Origin: Saussurea involucrata
Lineage: Eukaryota > Streptophyta > Magnoliopsida > Asterales > Asteraceae
Direction of reading: 5' to 3'
DNA length: 64,000 nt
Assembly: GCA_033807775.1 (NCBI GenBank)
Contig: CM066320.1
Coordinates: 183,817,784-183,881,783 of the forward strand
Part shown: positions 11,085 through 23,741 of the stretch, piece after piece
How the letters are laid out: every line of letters begins with the position of its first letter
Numbering within the stretch: the stretch's first letter is position 1
Made by a program: the position numbers and the translations under genes
Notes under the pieces: model-generated
What the model was told of the DNA's origin: nothing
The model's input: only the letters and a program-made list of their open reading frames with translations
The model's database searches: none

Positions 11085-11199
11085 TTAAGGGATTTAGTTA
11101 TTTGTATCTGTACCTAGACTTAAACTGCATGTGAAGTAGGATGTCCTTATCATTATAGAACCTTGGGATGATGAAGTATAAAAGGTAGAAGGAACATCA

Positions 11200-11248
11200 T
11201 GTAAGGTAATTTCATATTACACCTGGCCAGTGTAATTGTGATCTTACA
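11200..11248 (+). promoter_or_regulatory. Conserved leader stem-loop (dimerisation or packaging candidate), element A
   Basis: The outer stem is TGTAAG (11200-11205) with CTTACA (11243-11248). The inner stem is ATTACAC (11216-11222) with GTGTAAT (11230-11236). The loop CTGGCCA contains the self-complementary TGGCCA. The same structure is in A' (28665-28713) and B (41125-41174). A palindromic apical loop is what retroviral dimer-initiation hairpins have; the role here is inferred. Confidence 0.5.
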
Positions 11249-11326
11249 GGTACATGTTTGAACTGGAATACCTTGTTATATGGGGTATGTGCTTATGTGT
11301 ATATTAACCTTGTTTAAATCAACAGA

Positions 11327-14300
11327 ATGGCAAGCGGTACACGGAATTCGAATCGAGGAGGAGGAAGAAATCCGAATAGTACGAATCCGCCGATAGGAAC
11401 GGGGGACAGGGGAGGCAGAACTGGGGGCAGAACCGGGGGTAGAGCTGGAGGTCGAGCCGGAGGCAGAGTACAACCACAGGGTACAGAGTTTGTTACCAGG
11501 GATGATCTAATGGCATAAATGGGAAGATTGCAGGCTAGCATACAAACAATGTTTGATCGGAACCGTCATAATGAAACTGGAATACCGGATCCCAGACCGG
11601 AAGATGAAATGCCAATCACATCGACTGTTGTACCAGTACAAAGGAGGTGCGACTACAAAATGTTTTTAAGCTGTAGACCTTCGACCTACTCAGGAGACAG
11701 GGATCCAGTGAAAGCAATGAGATGGATGAAGGAAATAGAAGCTATCTTCAAGACGAGTAAGTGCGCTGACGAAGATAGAGTATTGTATGGAACAGCAATG
11801 TTAAAGGGGGATGCTTTGTATTGGTGGGAATCCTTTATTCATTCTAAGGGATCTGATGTTTATTCTACCCTCTCTTGGGAAGAATTTGTAATAGCCTACA
11901 GGAACGCATTTTGTCCCCAAGCAGCCGTCAAACAACTGAAAGGCGAATTTATGAACTTACAACAAGGAAACTTATCCGTTCGAGACTACACCGCTAGCTT
12001 CCTGGAAAAGTCACGGTTCGCAGAATACTACGTTGCTACGGAGACGATGAAGACGGAAAGGTTTATCTTCGGGCTGAACTCAGAGGTTAGATGGCTAGTG
12101 ACTGCAAAAGGACCCGATACCTTCTCAGCTGCAGTTGATGCCGCGGAGAATGTTGAACGAGATATGAGGAGAGATGCTGGCGATAAAAGTATCGGGAAGA
12201 GAAAGTGGGAAGGACCACAATACGATCCGAAGAAGTCCCGATTTCAGAGGTATGATAACCGCCCGCCATTTCGACCAGCGGAAAGACCATGTCAGAAGTG
12301 TAACCGGGTCCACCAAGGAAATTGCCAAGGTGATTTACGAGCATGTTATAAGTGTGGGAAGACCGGACACGTCATTAAAGATTGTAAGGTAACGCGGTTA
12401 TGCTTCTTATGCAATTCTCCGGATCACCTTCAGTCGGATTGTCCGCGGGGGAGGATACAGCAAGGTGGGTCATCGGGCAGGCCAGCGATTGTTAAACCAG
12501 TAATACCAAGACTGGAACCGCCAGTAACCAGGGGTCGCGCATTTCAAATGACTGAGAAAGAAGCGGAGGAAAGTCCGGATGTGGTCACAGGTACATTTTT
12601 AATAAACTCTACACGTGCTAAGGTGTTATTTGATTCCGGTGCAAACCGATCGTTTGTGTCTCCTGCATTTGCTGCTTGCCTGTGTTTGAAACCTAAAGTG
12701 CTAGAACATGCTCTATCAGTAGATACGGAAAATGATAATCAAGTGTCAGTTAAAGAAGTATTTGATGATTGTGTGATAAATATAGAGGAATGTAGAGTAC
12801 CGATACAGTTGTTTCCTATAACTTTGATAGAGTTTGACGTAGTAGTGGGAATGGACTGGTTAGCCGAGAATCAGGCTAACATAGTGTGTGATAAGAAGTT
12901 AATAAATGTGGTATTACCTGAGAAGGGACCAGTAGTGATTTATGGTGATCGTAGGAATCATCAGTCTAGCCTTATATCTATGATAAAAGCCCGTAAGTGT
13001 GTGAATAAAGGTTGTCAGAGTTACTTGGCTTACGTGATAGATATTAAGCCAGAAAAGAATAGGATGGAAGACATTCCTATTGTTAGTGAATTCCCTGAAG
13101 TATTCCCCGAAGACTTGAATAGTCTCCCTCCGGTGAGACAAGTAGAGTTCGGTATAGACCTGATTCCTGGAGCCACTCCTATAGCCCGTGCACCGTATCG
13201 TTTGGCACTTCCAGAGATAAAAGAGATGATGGCACAACTACAAGACCTATCAGATAAAGGCTTCATCAGACCTAGTTCTTCGCCGTGGGGAGCACCGGTG
13301 TTATTTGTGAAAAAGAAGGATGGTTCGATGAGAATGTGTATCGACTACCGAGAACTGAATAAGCGCACGATAAAGAACAAGTATCCGTTACCCCGAATTG
13401 ATGACCTCTTCGATCAGTTAGTTGGAGCTTGCTATTTCTCCAAGATCGATCTAAGATCCGGTTATCACCAGTTGGAAGTTAAAGAAGAAGACGTTCTAAA
13501 GACTGCTTTTCAAACAAGGTATGGTCATCACGAATTCTTAGTAATGCCGTTCGGACTGACGAACGCTCCAGCTGCCTTTATGGATTTAATGAATCGGGTA
13601 TGTAAGCCGTATCTCGATAAATTTGTAATTGTATTTATCGATGATATACTTATCTACTCCCGATCAAAAGAAGAGCATGCGCAACACCTTCGTTTGATTC
13701 TAGAGCTATTAAAGAAGGAGAAGTTGTATGCTAAATTCTCGAAATGTGAATTTTGGTTACAAAAAGTTCAGTTTTTGGGGCATGTGGTTTCAGAAAAAGG
13801 GATACAAGTTGATCCGATGAAAGTGGAGGCAGTTGAAAAGTGGGAACAGCCGAAGACAGCAACCGAAGTACGTAGTTTTCTGGGTTTAGCCGGTTATTAT
13901 CGAAAATTTATAAGAGACTTCTCTCGGATTGCAACGCCTTTGACTAAGCTGACCCGGTAGAACCTGAAGTTTTAGTGGAAAGCAGAGCAGGATGAGGTAT
14001 TCCGGATTTTGAAAGAAAAACTGTGCAGCGCGCCGATTCTATCACTACCTGAAGGTTCAGAAGACTTTGTTGTTTATAGTGATGCGTCAAAGCTGGGATT
14101 GGGATGTGTACTTATGCAGCGTGGAAAGGTTATCGTTTATGCTTCTCGTCAATTAAAGGATCATGAAAGACAGTATCCTACGCACGACATGGAGCTTGCA
14201 GCAGTTGTCTTCGCGTTGAAGATTTGGAGACATTATCTGTATGGTTCCAAATGTCAGATTTATACTGATCATAAGAGTATCCAACACCTCTTTGATCAGA

Positions 14301-15894
14301 AAGAATTAAATATGAGACAAAGAAGATGGTTAGAATTGCTGAATGATTACGACTGTGAAATCCTGTATCATCGGGAAAGGCAAATGTGGTAGCTGGTGCA
14401 TTGAGTCGTCAAGAAAGGAGTGGGACAATAAAGGTTATTTCGCTACGAACTGAACTCCTACCCAACCTATTTGACGAATTGCAGAAGTGTCAAGTGGAAG
14501 CTTATCAGGATGAACATCTGAAATCAGAACAGTTAGCAGGGATGTCAGCATTGCTAGTAAAAGATGATCGTGGGTTATTGTGTCTGGGAAACAGAGTGTG
14601 GGTACCTAGTTTGGGTGGGTTACGTGATCATGTTCTACAAGAAGCCCATCAATCCCGTTTCTCTATTCACCCAGGTACAAACAAGATGTATAAAGACCTA
14701 AAGCAATTCTATTGGTGGCCGGGAATAAAAAGAGGGATTGCACAGTATGTGGAAAGATGCGATACTTGTAAGAAAGTAAAGATCGAACACCAAAAGCCGT
14801 TTGGTCAACTACAACGGCTAGAAATACCTATGTGGAAGTGGGAGCAAATTACCACAGATTTCATCACCAAACTACCAAGGACTCCTAAGGGATTTGATAC
14901 AATTTGGGTGATCGTCGACAGATTGACAAAGTCTGCACACTTTCTACCGATAAAGGAAACCGATTCGTTGGAGCGTTTAGCTAAGTTGTACATTGACGAA
15001 ATAGTAACTCGACATGGAGTTCCAATCTCTATCATTTCTGATCGTGATAGTCGTTTTACTTCAAGATTCTAGAGAAGTTTTCAAAGGGAAATGGGGACAC
15101 AGATAAAGTTGAGTACGGCGTATCATCCTCAAACAGATGGGCAGGGTGAAAGAACGATTCAGACTTTAGAAGATATGCTCCGGGCTTGCATTGTTGATTT
15201 TGGGGGATCATGGGATAAGCACTTACCATTGATCGAATTCGCTTACAACAACAGTTATCATTCCAGCATACAAGCGGCACCGTTTGAAGTACTGTATGGT
15301 AGGAAATGCCGAACGCCTCTATGTTGGAACGAAGTGGGAGAGAAACAGTTAGCAGGACCGGAAATAGTTCAGATAACCGCCGATAAGGTTACTCAGATTC
15401 GTGAACGATTGAAAGTGGATCAAGACAGACAGAAAAGCTACGCTGACCGACGCCGAAACCCATTGGAATTTCAAATTGGGGATTACGTGATGTTAAAGGT
15501 TTCGCCGTGGAAAGGAGTCATCAGATTTGGACGACAAGGTAAACTTAGCCCTAGGTATATTGGACCATTTGCAATAACAGAAAGGATCGGTGAAGTTGCT
15601 TATCGATTTGATCTTCCACCAGAATTAAGCAGAATCCATAATGCGTTTCATGTATCGAACTTCCGAAAGTGTTTGGTTATTCCAGACCAGGCAGTCTCTC
15701 TACCAGATATCCGAGTCGACGAAAAACTGAATTATGTGGAATAGCCGGAAGCTATAGTGGATCGTAAAGTTAAAGTGCTACGGAATAAAGAAACCAGGCA
15801 AGTGAAAGTTCAGTGGAGACATCATAGAGGTCAGGATGCTACATGGGAGTCAGAAACGGAAATGAGAGCCAAATACCCTTATCTTTTTACTTAA
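11327..15894 (+). pseudogene. Chromovirus A gag-pol (Tekay/Del clade), disrupted
   Basis: The start ATG (11327) sits one base after an AACAG acceptor-like site. Order of domains: an RGG-rich N-terminus (GGRTGGRTGGRAGGRAGGR); gag core (MRWMKEIEAIFKT); two zinc knuckles (CYKCGKTGHVIKDC and CFLCNSPDHLQSDC); aspartic protease (VLFDSGANRSFV); reverse transcriptase (MPFGLTNAPAAF, FIDDILIYS); RNase H (YSDASKLGLG); integrase with zinc-binding HHCC and catalytic residues in TTDFITKLP, SDRDSRF and the QGERTIQTLEDML helix; and a chromodomain-type tail ending EMRAKYPYLFT. It is broken by in-frame stops at about 11516, 13958, 13972, 15070 and 15742 and by a one-base loss near 14370. Chromodomain tails are thought to direct integration to heterochromatin. 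Confidence 0.92.
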
Positions 15895-15915
15895 CTAAAT
15901 TCCGGGACGGAATTC

Positions 15916-15932
15916 TTTTAAGGGGGAGATGA
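15916..15932 (+). other. Chromovirus A polypurine tract
   Basis: TTTTAAGGGGGAGATGA directly precedes the right LTR and is identical in position and nearly in sequence to the tract of A' (33316-33330). It primes plus-strand synthesis in this family. Confidence 0.8.
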
Positions 15933-17408
15933 TGTAATACCCCGGGTAAGTCCGTTAGATAATTTAACTGTAAGATATGATGTTTAGGGTAATTTTGGGG
16001 TAAATCATAAGATTAGGAGTGTTTAGGTCATTAATGAGAAGTTCAAGGTTGAAATGGTAAATATAGAATTTATATACACCTTAAGATATTCAGATGTAGC
16101 ATATTGTTCTAAAAATAGAAAGAGTGTGTGTGTGCGGGAGTCTGGAGGCGAAAAGAAAGCAGTGAACGAAACCTACGGTCAGAGCATCAATCAATTGGGT
16201 TGGATTCGATTTTGAGGTAAGCTCTTTTGTATTTTGTGTATGTAATCAGTAATATAAGATATCTATCGGTTTAGAAGTTACGATTTCAGTGATTGGTATT
16301 GATTTCTTCGAATTTAGGATAGGTGAAACCGACTGTGTTCTTAGACTCCCGGTATAGTCGACTCCCGGGGGAGTCCCGGTACTATCGACTCCGGTAGTGT
16401 AAGTCCCGGTGTAGTGAACTCCCGGTATTATCGACTCCCGGTAATATAGAGTACCGGTATTGTCGAGTCCCGATAGAGTCAAGTACCGGTATTATGGTGC
16501 CCCGGTACTGAGAAGTCCCGGTACCCTGTAGTCCCGGTAGTGGGTTAAGTGCAGTGTGTGTTGGACAATTGAGAACATGAACTGGTAGACTTTATATGTT
16601 TGGCTAGTAAAGCGGTGTATGTGTTTTAAATTGATTCAGATACTTTGAAGTTGAGGTGAAAGATAGAATCAATTGAAAGAAGATTTCAAAGCGTGTTTGG
16701 ATAAACAAAACGGGTGAGTTTTACTTTAAAAACGTTTTTAACTGGAATACGTATATGTGTGATTTGGGAATGTAATAGTTGATGACTATGTGTTTTTATC
16801 TGAATTATAATATATTGAGGTATTATATTTACATGAGTATTATAAGGTGTTATAATACGTTGGCCGGATTTAGGACCGGTGTGTTTGGCTATAGAATTCG
16901 TATAACGTTGTTTGGTTGTAGATGTTGTACAACGTTGTATGTTATTAGTTGGCTTGCTACCAACTAATATGGCCAGGATGAATGAGAAGGTACATGATAT
17001 GTGAGTTTGATTAGATATATATGATTGTGTCGCGTGATTTATATGAATGAAGTTTGTATAAATGGTTTGTAAACTAACAGGGATTTTTCTCATTTAGACC
17101 ACAAGGTCTAACCCTCATTTTTGTTTTAAAATATGTATTCCAGGTGGCGGATCGGGTAAGGGCAAGTAATTAGAGTAATCGAGGCATGGCTTTTGAGAAG
17201 GGATATATGTTGAAGAATTTGGCATGTTTAGCAGTTGTATTATAATGGTTAAATGTTATGTATGTATTTAGTATGAAGTTTATAGTAGAATGACTTCTTC
17301 TGATTGTAAAGGACTACGGGACCGTAATTGTAATATGATGTTCGTTTGTTATGTCAATGTTATGCTACATATGTGAGTTGTTGTGTATATGGGATTTCGG
17401 TTGTTACA
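15933..17408 (+). mobile_element. Chromovirus A, right LTR (1476 bp)
   Basis: It starts TGTAATACCCC and ends TTGTTACA, followed by the target duplication GCCAA (17409-17413). Relative to the left LTR one CCCGGTGTAGTGAACT-type unit (~30 bp) is absent, and about 20 substitutions are seen. The hairpin AGACC-ACAA-GGTCT is at 17096-17109. Confidence 0.93.
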
Positions 17409-20400
17409 GCCAATACCACAGAAAACTCAAATTGACCCACGAAGCATACCTTTTCCTGACAGAATGAAGCCTAAAAATGTCGATGTTCAATTTAAAAAAT
17501 TCTTAGACATTTTTAAACAGCTTCACATTAACATACCCTTGGTAGAAGCTCTCGAACAAATGCCAAGCTATGTTAAATTTTTAAAGGATATTTTGAACAA
17601 AAAAAGAAAGTTGGGTGAGTTTGAGACTGTGGCTTTGACCGAAGAATGTAGTGCCCTACTTACTAGCAAGATTCCACCTAAGTTGAAAGACTCGGGTAGT
17701 TTCACCATTCCATGCATAATAGGAGGACAAGAAGTAGGTCAAGCACTTTGTGATTTGGGAGCTAGTGTCAATTTGATGCCACTGTCCATTTTTAACAAGT
17801 TAGGTATTGGAGAGGCTAGACCCACAACCGTGACATTACAACTAACCGATCGGTCCATTGCCTACCCCAAGGGAAAAATAGAAGACGTTTTGGTCCAAGT
17901 GGATAAATTTATCTTCCCCGTCGATTTTCTAGTTCTAGATTATGAGGCCGATAAAGAAATCCCACTCATCTTAGGGCGTCCGTTTCTTGCAACCGGACGT
18001 ACTTTGATCGATATGCACAAAGGGTAACTCACTATGAGAGTCAATGACCAAGAGGTAACTTTCAATGTTTTCAAGTCCCTTAAGTACATAGAAACCGAAG
18101 ATTGTTTTGCTTTGAGTTCGATTAGTGGAACCCACAATCTTGACACAATGCCCACAGTGGGGAGTGAGAGTGAGCACACTGACTCTGAGAGTGACGATAC
18201 TTTTGAGGATGAGTGTAACGAAATGGTAGCAGCCTTTGAACCTCTGGACTTTAAGGATAGAGATGTCCAACCCCCTTCAATAGAACAACCTCCCGAGTTA
18301 GAGCTTAAACCATTGCCTTCCCACTTAAAATATGCTTATCTCGCTAAGGATAATAAACTTCCCGTTATTATCTCTTCCAAACTTAGTGAGAAACAAGAAC
18401 AACTTCTGATTGATTTGTTGATAAAGCATAAGAAGGCAATTGGTTGGACAATAGCGGACATTAGATATATTAGCCCCTCCCTATGTCAACATAAGATTAA
18501 CTTGGAGAGTGACCACCCTGGAAAAGTCCAACCTCAAAGAAGGTTGAACCCCATCATGAAGGAGGTAGTTAAGAAAGAAATTTTGAAGTGGTTAGACGAC
18601 GGTATTATCTATCCCATTGCAAGTAGTAGTTGGGTGAGCCCCGTCCAATGTGTCCCAAAAAAAGGAGGGATGACCGTAGTGAAGAACGAAAAGAACGAGC
18701 TCATTCCCACTAGGACTGTCACGGGGTGGAGAATATGCATGGACTATAGACAACTCAACCTAGCCACTAAGAAAGACCATTTTCCCCTACCTTTCATCGA
18801 CCAAATGCTCGATAGGTTAGCGGGAAAAGAATTCTATTGTTTTCTAGATGGATACTCCGGATACAACCAAATCCATATCGCCCCCGAGGACCAAGAAAAG
18901 ACCACTTTTACTTGTCCCTACGGTACTTTTTCCTTCCGGAGGATGCCGTTTGGATTGTGTACTGCCCCAACCACTTTCTAACGTTGTATGATGGCCATTT
19001 TCACCGACATGATAGAAGACACCATAGAAGTTTTTATGGATGACTTTTCTGTGATAGGGATGTCATTTGACAACTGCCTGGGAAATTTAGAGAAAAGCCT
19101 AGTGAGATGTGAGACCCACGACCTTATTTTAAATTGGGAAAAATGCCATTTTATGGTAGAAGAGGGTATTGTCCTAGGCCATCTTGTCTCAAAAAGAGGG
19201 TTGGAAGTTGATAAAGCCAAGCTTGTGGTAGTGGCACAACTTCCCGAACCCACAACGGTAAAGGGTATTCGAAGCTTTTTGGGTCACGCAGGTTTTTATA
19301 GGAGGTTCATCAAAGATTTTTCAAAAATAACAAAACCCCTATGCAACCTGTTACAACATGAAAAAGACTTTATTTTTAACCAAGAATGCCGAGATGCTTT
19401 TAAAACAATCAAAGAAGCCTTAGTCACAGCACCCATAGTGACCACTCCTAACTGGTCACTCCCATTCGAAATGATGTGTGACGCCAACGAGTGGGCTATG
19501 GGGGCTGTTCTAGGACAAAGAAAGAACAAAGTTTTTCACCCCATTTATTATGCAAGTAAAACAATGATTGAAGCTCAGATTAATTATACTGTTACTGAAA
19601 AAGAATTACTTGCGGTGGTGTTTGCTTTTGATCGTTTCAGGTCGTACTTGATAGGGACGAAGGTCATAGTGCACACGGATCATGCAGCGATAAAATATTT
19701 GATCAACAAGGCTGATTCCAAGCCACGTTTGATTAGATGGGTTTTATTGCTGCAAGAATTCGATCTTGAGATCGTTGATAGAAAAGGAACAAGCAATCAG
19801 GTAGCTGACCATTTGTCCAGGCTCGAGAAGATAGTGGGCACTGTTGATCCCACTCCGGTCAAAGAGAATTTTCCCGATGAACAATTGTTATCAGCCCAAC
19901 ATCTCGAAAATAATATTCCTTTGTATGCTGACATTGCAAACTTTTTAGCAAGTGGACTAAAACCCCACGGGATGAGTGGACAACCCTTTAAAAAGTGTTT
20001 ACATGATACACGACAATATGTTTGGGACGACCCTTTCTTATATAAGATAGGGACGGACCAAATATTGAGGCGTTGTGTCCACGGGAGTGAGGAACATCAA
20101 ATACTCTATGGTTGTCACACATCCCATTATGGTGGCCACTTTGGTGGAAACCGCATTGCTGCAAAAATCTTGCAAAGTGGGTTCTTTTGGCCAACTGTGT
20201 TTAAAGACTCTTACGAATATGTGAAAAGTTGTGAGCAATGTCAACGCACCGGGAACATTTCGCAAAGGAACGAAATGCATCTTAACAACATTCTAGAGGT
20301 AGAACTTTTTGATGTTTGGGGGATTGATTTCATGGGACCCTTTCCAAATTCCAATAATAATTTTTATATCTTGGTTGCGGTAGACTATGTTTTGAAATGG

Positions 20401-21201
20401 GTAGAAGCCATTGCTTGTCACTATAATGATGCCAACACCGTGGTGAAATTTTTGCATAAAAATATTTTCACTCGATTTGGAACACCACGGGCATTGATTA
20501 GTGACGAGGGCACCCATTTTGTGAACAAAGTCATGAGCTCGGTCCTTCCTAAATATGATATACATCATAGAGTGGCCACCGCATACCACCCGCAAACCAA
20601 CGGTTTAGCCGAACTCTCAAATCGTGAGATCATAGGTATTTTGGAGAAAGTCGTTAAACCACATCGCAAAGATTGGTCAACCAAACTTGATGATGCTCTT
20701 TGGGCCTATCGAACGGCCTATAAAACTCCCTTGGGAATGTCTCTATTTAAATTAGTTTTTGGCAAAGCTTGCCATTTACCGATTGAATTGGAGCACAAGG
20801 CGTTTTGGGCCCTTAAAGAACCTAACATGAGTGAGGATGCTGCGGGAATTAAGAGGAGTTTGCAAATGCATGAACTAGAGGAGTTGCGATATCACTCCTA
20901 CGAGAATGCAAAGTTGTACAAAGAAAAGACCAAGATGTGGCATGATCGAAGAATCAACCATAGGGAGTTCATGGAAGGACAACAGGTATTATTGTTCAAT
21001 TCCCGTCTTAAACTCTTTCCAGGTAAGCTAAAATCACGATGGACGCGACCATACACCATTGTCAAGGTGAGTCCCTTTGGAACAGTGGAGTTGAAGTCCC
21101 TAGAGTCTGGTCAAATCTTCAAAGTCAATCGGCAGAGAGTGAAGCATTTTCTGAGTGAGAGTGCTCACATTATACCCCACTCACCACTCCACTATGATTA
21201 A
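17409..21201 (+). pseudogene. Athila pol: protease, reverse transcriptase, RNase H, integrase (with stops)
   Basis: The gag-pol frame resumes after element A. The protease segment holds ALCDLGASVNLMP and PLILGRPFL. A TAA at 18025 then interrupts (HKG*LTMRV). Reverse transcriptase follows (WRICMDYRQLN, MPFGLCTAPTTF, VFMDDFSVIG), with a second TAA at 18979 where glutamine is expected. RNase H has MCDANEWAMGAV and HTDHAAIKYL. Integrase shows the HHCC region (CHTSHYGGHFGG, CEQCQRTG) and catalytic residues in GIDFMGPFP, LISDEGTHF and the AELSNREI helix. The final frame (18988-21201, 737 codons) is open. The element belongs to the Athila branch of Ty3/Gypsy. Two stops in pol plus the one in gag make this copy non-functional on its own. 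Confidence 0.9.
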
Positions 21202-21692
21202 GAAACATCGGGATCACTTGTAAATATTTTATTTCAGTTTTTTGCTGTTTTTTTATTTTTTTAGTATTTTTAATTATGCATGGTAGTTTATTTTGCATGT
21301 GTGTAGGAGAGATTCCCAATTTTTGAAGAAAAAGCCAAGAAAATACTTCGCAGTGGGATGAAGCACGTCCCTGCGCTTCCCACTATCGAACTGACGAGAG
21401 AATGGACGGTTTTTGGGGGCCCAAGATGCTGACACACATCAACTTTTTCTACAAATCAGTCACCTTTTTGCTGCCACTTGTCATAAGTTTGCCATTTTCC
21501 AAGAAAAAAACCATCATTGTCCTTTCTCTCTCTCCTAAACAAACGGTTCCCTCCATTCTGAAAACCAATTAAACCCTTTCCATCCTAAAACCTAAAAACC
21601 ACCTTTACTCCTAAATTTCAAATACACCCTCTCTCCTTCTTCTTTCTTTCTCACAAACTAAAACCGAAAACCACCCTTCCTAAACCCTAAAA
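21202..21692 (+). other. Athila spacer between pol and the third ORF
   Basis: About 490 bp with no coding signal, pyrimidine-rich toward its end (CTTTCTCTCTCTCC and similar), as in the long non-coding stretches of Athila elements. It carries CCCACTATCG and CAGTGGGA words of the dispersed motif near 21353-21390. Confidence 0.6.
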
Positions 21693-23686
21693 ATGGCCAG
21701 AAGCAAGCGACTGAACACCCACCCGGAGGAACCCAACCGTGCGGCGGTCCGCCGCAGAACCATCGAGAGCCACCCGCCGGAAACCATCACCGGCGATTTA
21801 AACGAACCGTCGCCGATCTCCGGTGAACCACCGATCATACCAGATATTCCAGACACGGGGTCATCCAAGCAAGAGAGTCCGAGGGATGTGTCTTTATCAA
21901 AGGTTTCGGCCACCGGTCAAAGCCATCTCGATGACGAAGCATTGCAGGCCGAAGAGGAAGAAAGGAGGTTGGTAGAAGAGTATAACCAAAGGATGTCTGT
22001 TATCCGAAAAAGAAAAGAAGAAGTCGAGAAGAAGCGACGAGAGGAAGAAGAAAGACTGAAACAAGAAGAAGAGGAAAGGTTAAGAAAAGAAGAGGAGGAG
22101 AAGAAAAAACGGGAGGAAGCCGAGAGGTTAGCGAGAGAGGAAGAGGAAAGAAAAAGAGTTGAGGAAGAAAGGCTTCGTGAAGAAGAAAGAAAACGGGCAG
22201 CGGAGGAAAAGAAATAGGCTGAAGAAGAACGGTTGGAAAAGGAAGAACAAGAAAGAATCAGACAAGAAGGGGAAATTCGAAGAAAAGGGAAGGAGCAGAT
22301 TCAGACTGAGAAAAATCCTCATGTCACAAACACGGTCGATTTACCGGCACTCCAGGCTGCTGCCCACAGTGAGGAAAACCCCATCGTTCGGGCTCTGAGG
22401 AAAAAGGGAATGGTCACCAGGTCTGGGGTGACCATGTCGGAGAAAACACCAACCAAAAAGCCGAGAAGAAAATCGTCTGGGAAAGCTAAGGGTCTCGAAC
22501 CCTCTTTAAGTTCATCATCTGTTGAAACTGATACTGGGAATGAGCAAGTGCCATCTGAAAACCCACACCATTCCACTGTGGGGACTGAGCATGCCCCCAG
22601 TGGGGTGCCTAGGCAGTTCTCAACTCCAGCAGTGGCCGCCCATTATGACTGTATTTCTAAGCAACGATTAAACTTGGAGAGGGGTTTCGACCCCGAGTTT
22701 GTAGAGGCAACCCCGTTTATCAAAAATCGGGTTTTAGACAAGATTGGGCGACGTTGGCATCTGCCAATCGTCGAGCAAATGCCTCTCTAGTTCGGGAGTT
22801 TTATGCCGAGGCTTCGCAGACCAAAGACCCCTTTGTAAAAGTTCGGGGTCGGACCGTTTACTATCATGCCACCGCCATTAATCAGGTCCTTGGAATAAGG
22901 ACCCCAACTACATGCGCATTCACATAGTTCTTGAAAAAAATGAGCCCCGCCGATGAAGATGTGATTTTAAGGGAATTGGCAGTAGAGGGAAAGCTCTCAC
23001 TACCGAGGCCGTTGTGTGGTTTGCGTTTGTTCGGGCCACTTTATCCCCTACTTCTCATGATACGACCCTATCGATGCACAAGTGCGCCCTGCTGTACTGC
23101 ATCCTTACGGATAAGCCGATCAACCTTGGGTCCCTCATGTTTTCCGCCATTCACACCGCACACACACGAAAGAAGGTAATCCTATCCTCCCTTGTCTTAT
23201 CACTTCATTACTAATCGAAGCTGGAGTACCCTCAGCTACAGATGATCAGTGGCTTGTTTCAATGAGCAACATTAGCGTCCTAACCATCAAGAAAATGGGG
23301 AGGGCACTTGCCGGCCCGTCTGAAGAACCTGCTCAGGACGATCCCACTGTGAGAAACGCTGTTGATCCACTGTGAGAACCACTGGTACCCCACCTGGAAG
23401 CTCAAGCAACCCCATGACCGCCGTTCTACAAGAAATAACAGCTCTCACTTATAAAGTTGATCTCATGAAAGCCCAGCAGAAGCATATAAACCGAGCCACC
23501 GAGTCGTTCTGGATGTATACAAGGGATAGGGATGTGGTTGTCAACCAAATGTTACAAGGTGTTGATCCAGAGTTGCACGCACAACTCCCTGAAATTCCCG
23601 AAGGTATTTTCCCCTCAAATGAAAGTGAAGATGATTTCGAGGAAGACTCTGCCGCAAGCTCACCGCAAGCAACTCCGATCCACTGA
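21693..23686 (+). pseudogene. Athila third ORF (putative env-like / plant transposon protein), disrupted
   Basis: The ORF starts MARSKRLNTHPEEPNR. After a short proline-rich segment comes a long, highly charged E/K/R region (about residues 85-200) that is predicted by eye to be coiled-coil, interrupted by TAG at 22215. The frame then continues to 22790 with RGFDPEFVEATPF and RWHLPIVEQ. It shifts and resumes as REFYAEASQTKDP and VYYHATAINQVLG up to a TAG near 22926, then shifts again (MHKCALLYCILTDKPINLG). A last open segment is 23372-23686 (acidic C-terminus). The conserved block resembles the Pfam family of putative plant transposon proteins often found downstream of Athila pol. I see no clear signal peptide or membrane segment, so an envelope function cannot be argued from sequence. 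Confidence 0.65.
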
Positions 23687-23741
23687 ATGGTTTGTTGGGA
23701 CTATGGTCCCCACTCTGGTTGCTCTAAAAAACAATTTCTAA

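Noticed and set aside
22128..22322. Minus-strand phenylalanine/serine-rich ORF
   Set aside because: It is the shadow of the GAA/AAG-rich coiled-coil codons on the plus strand.
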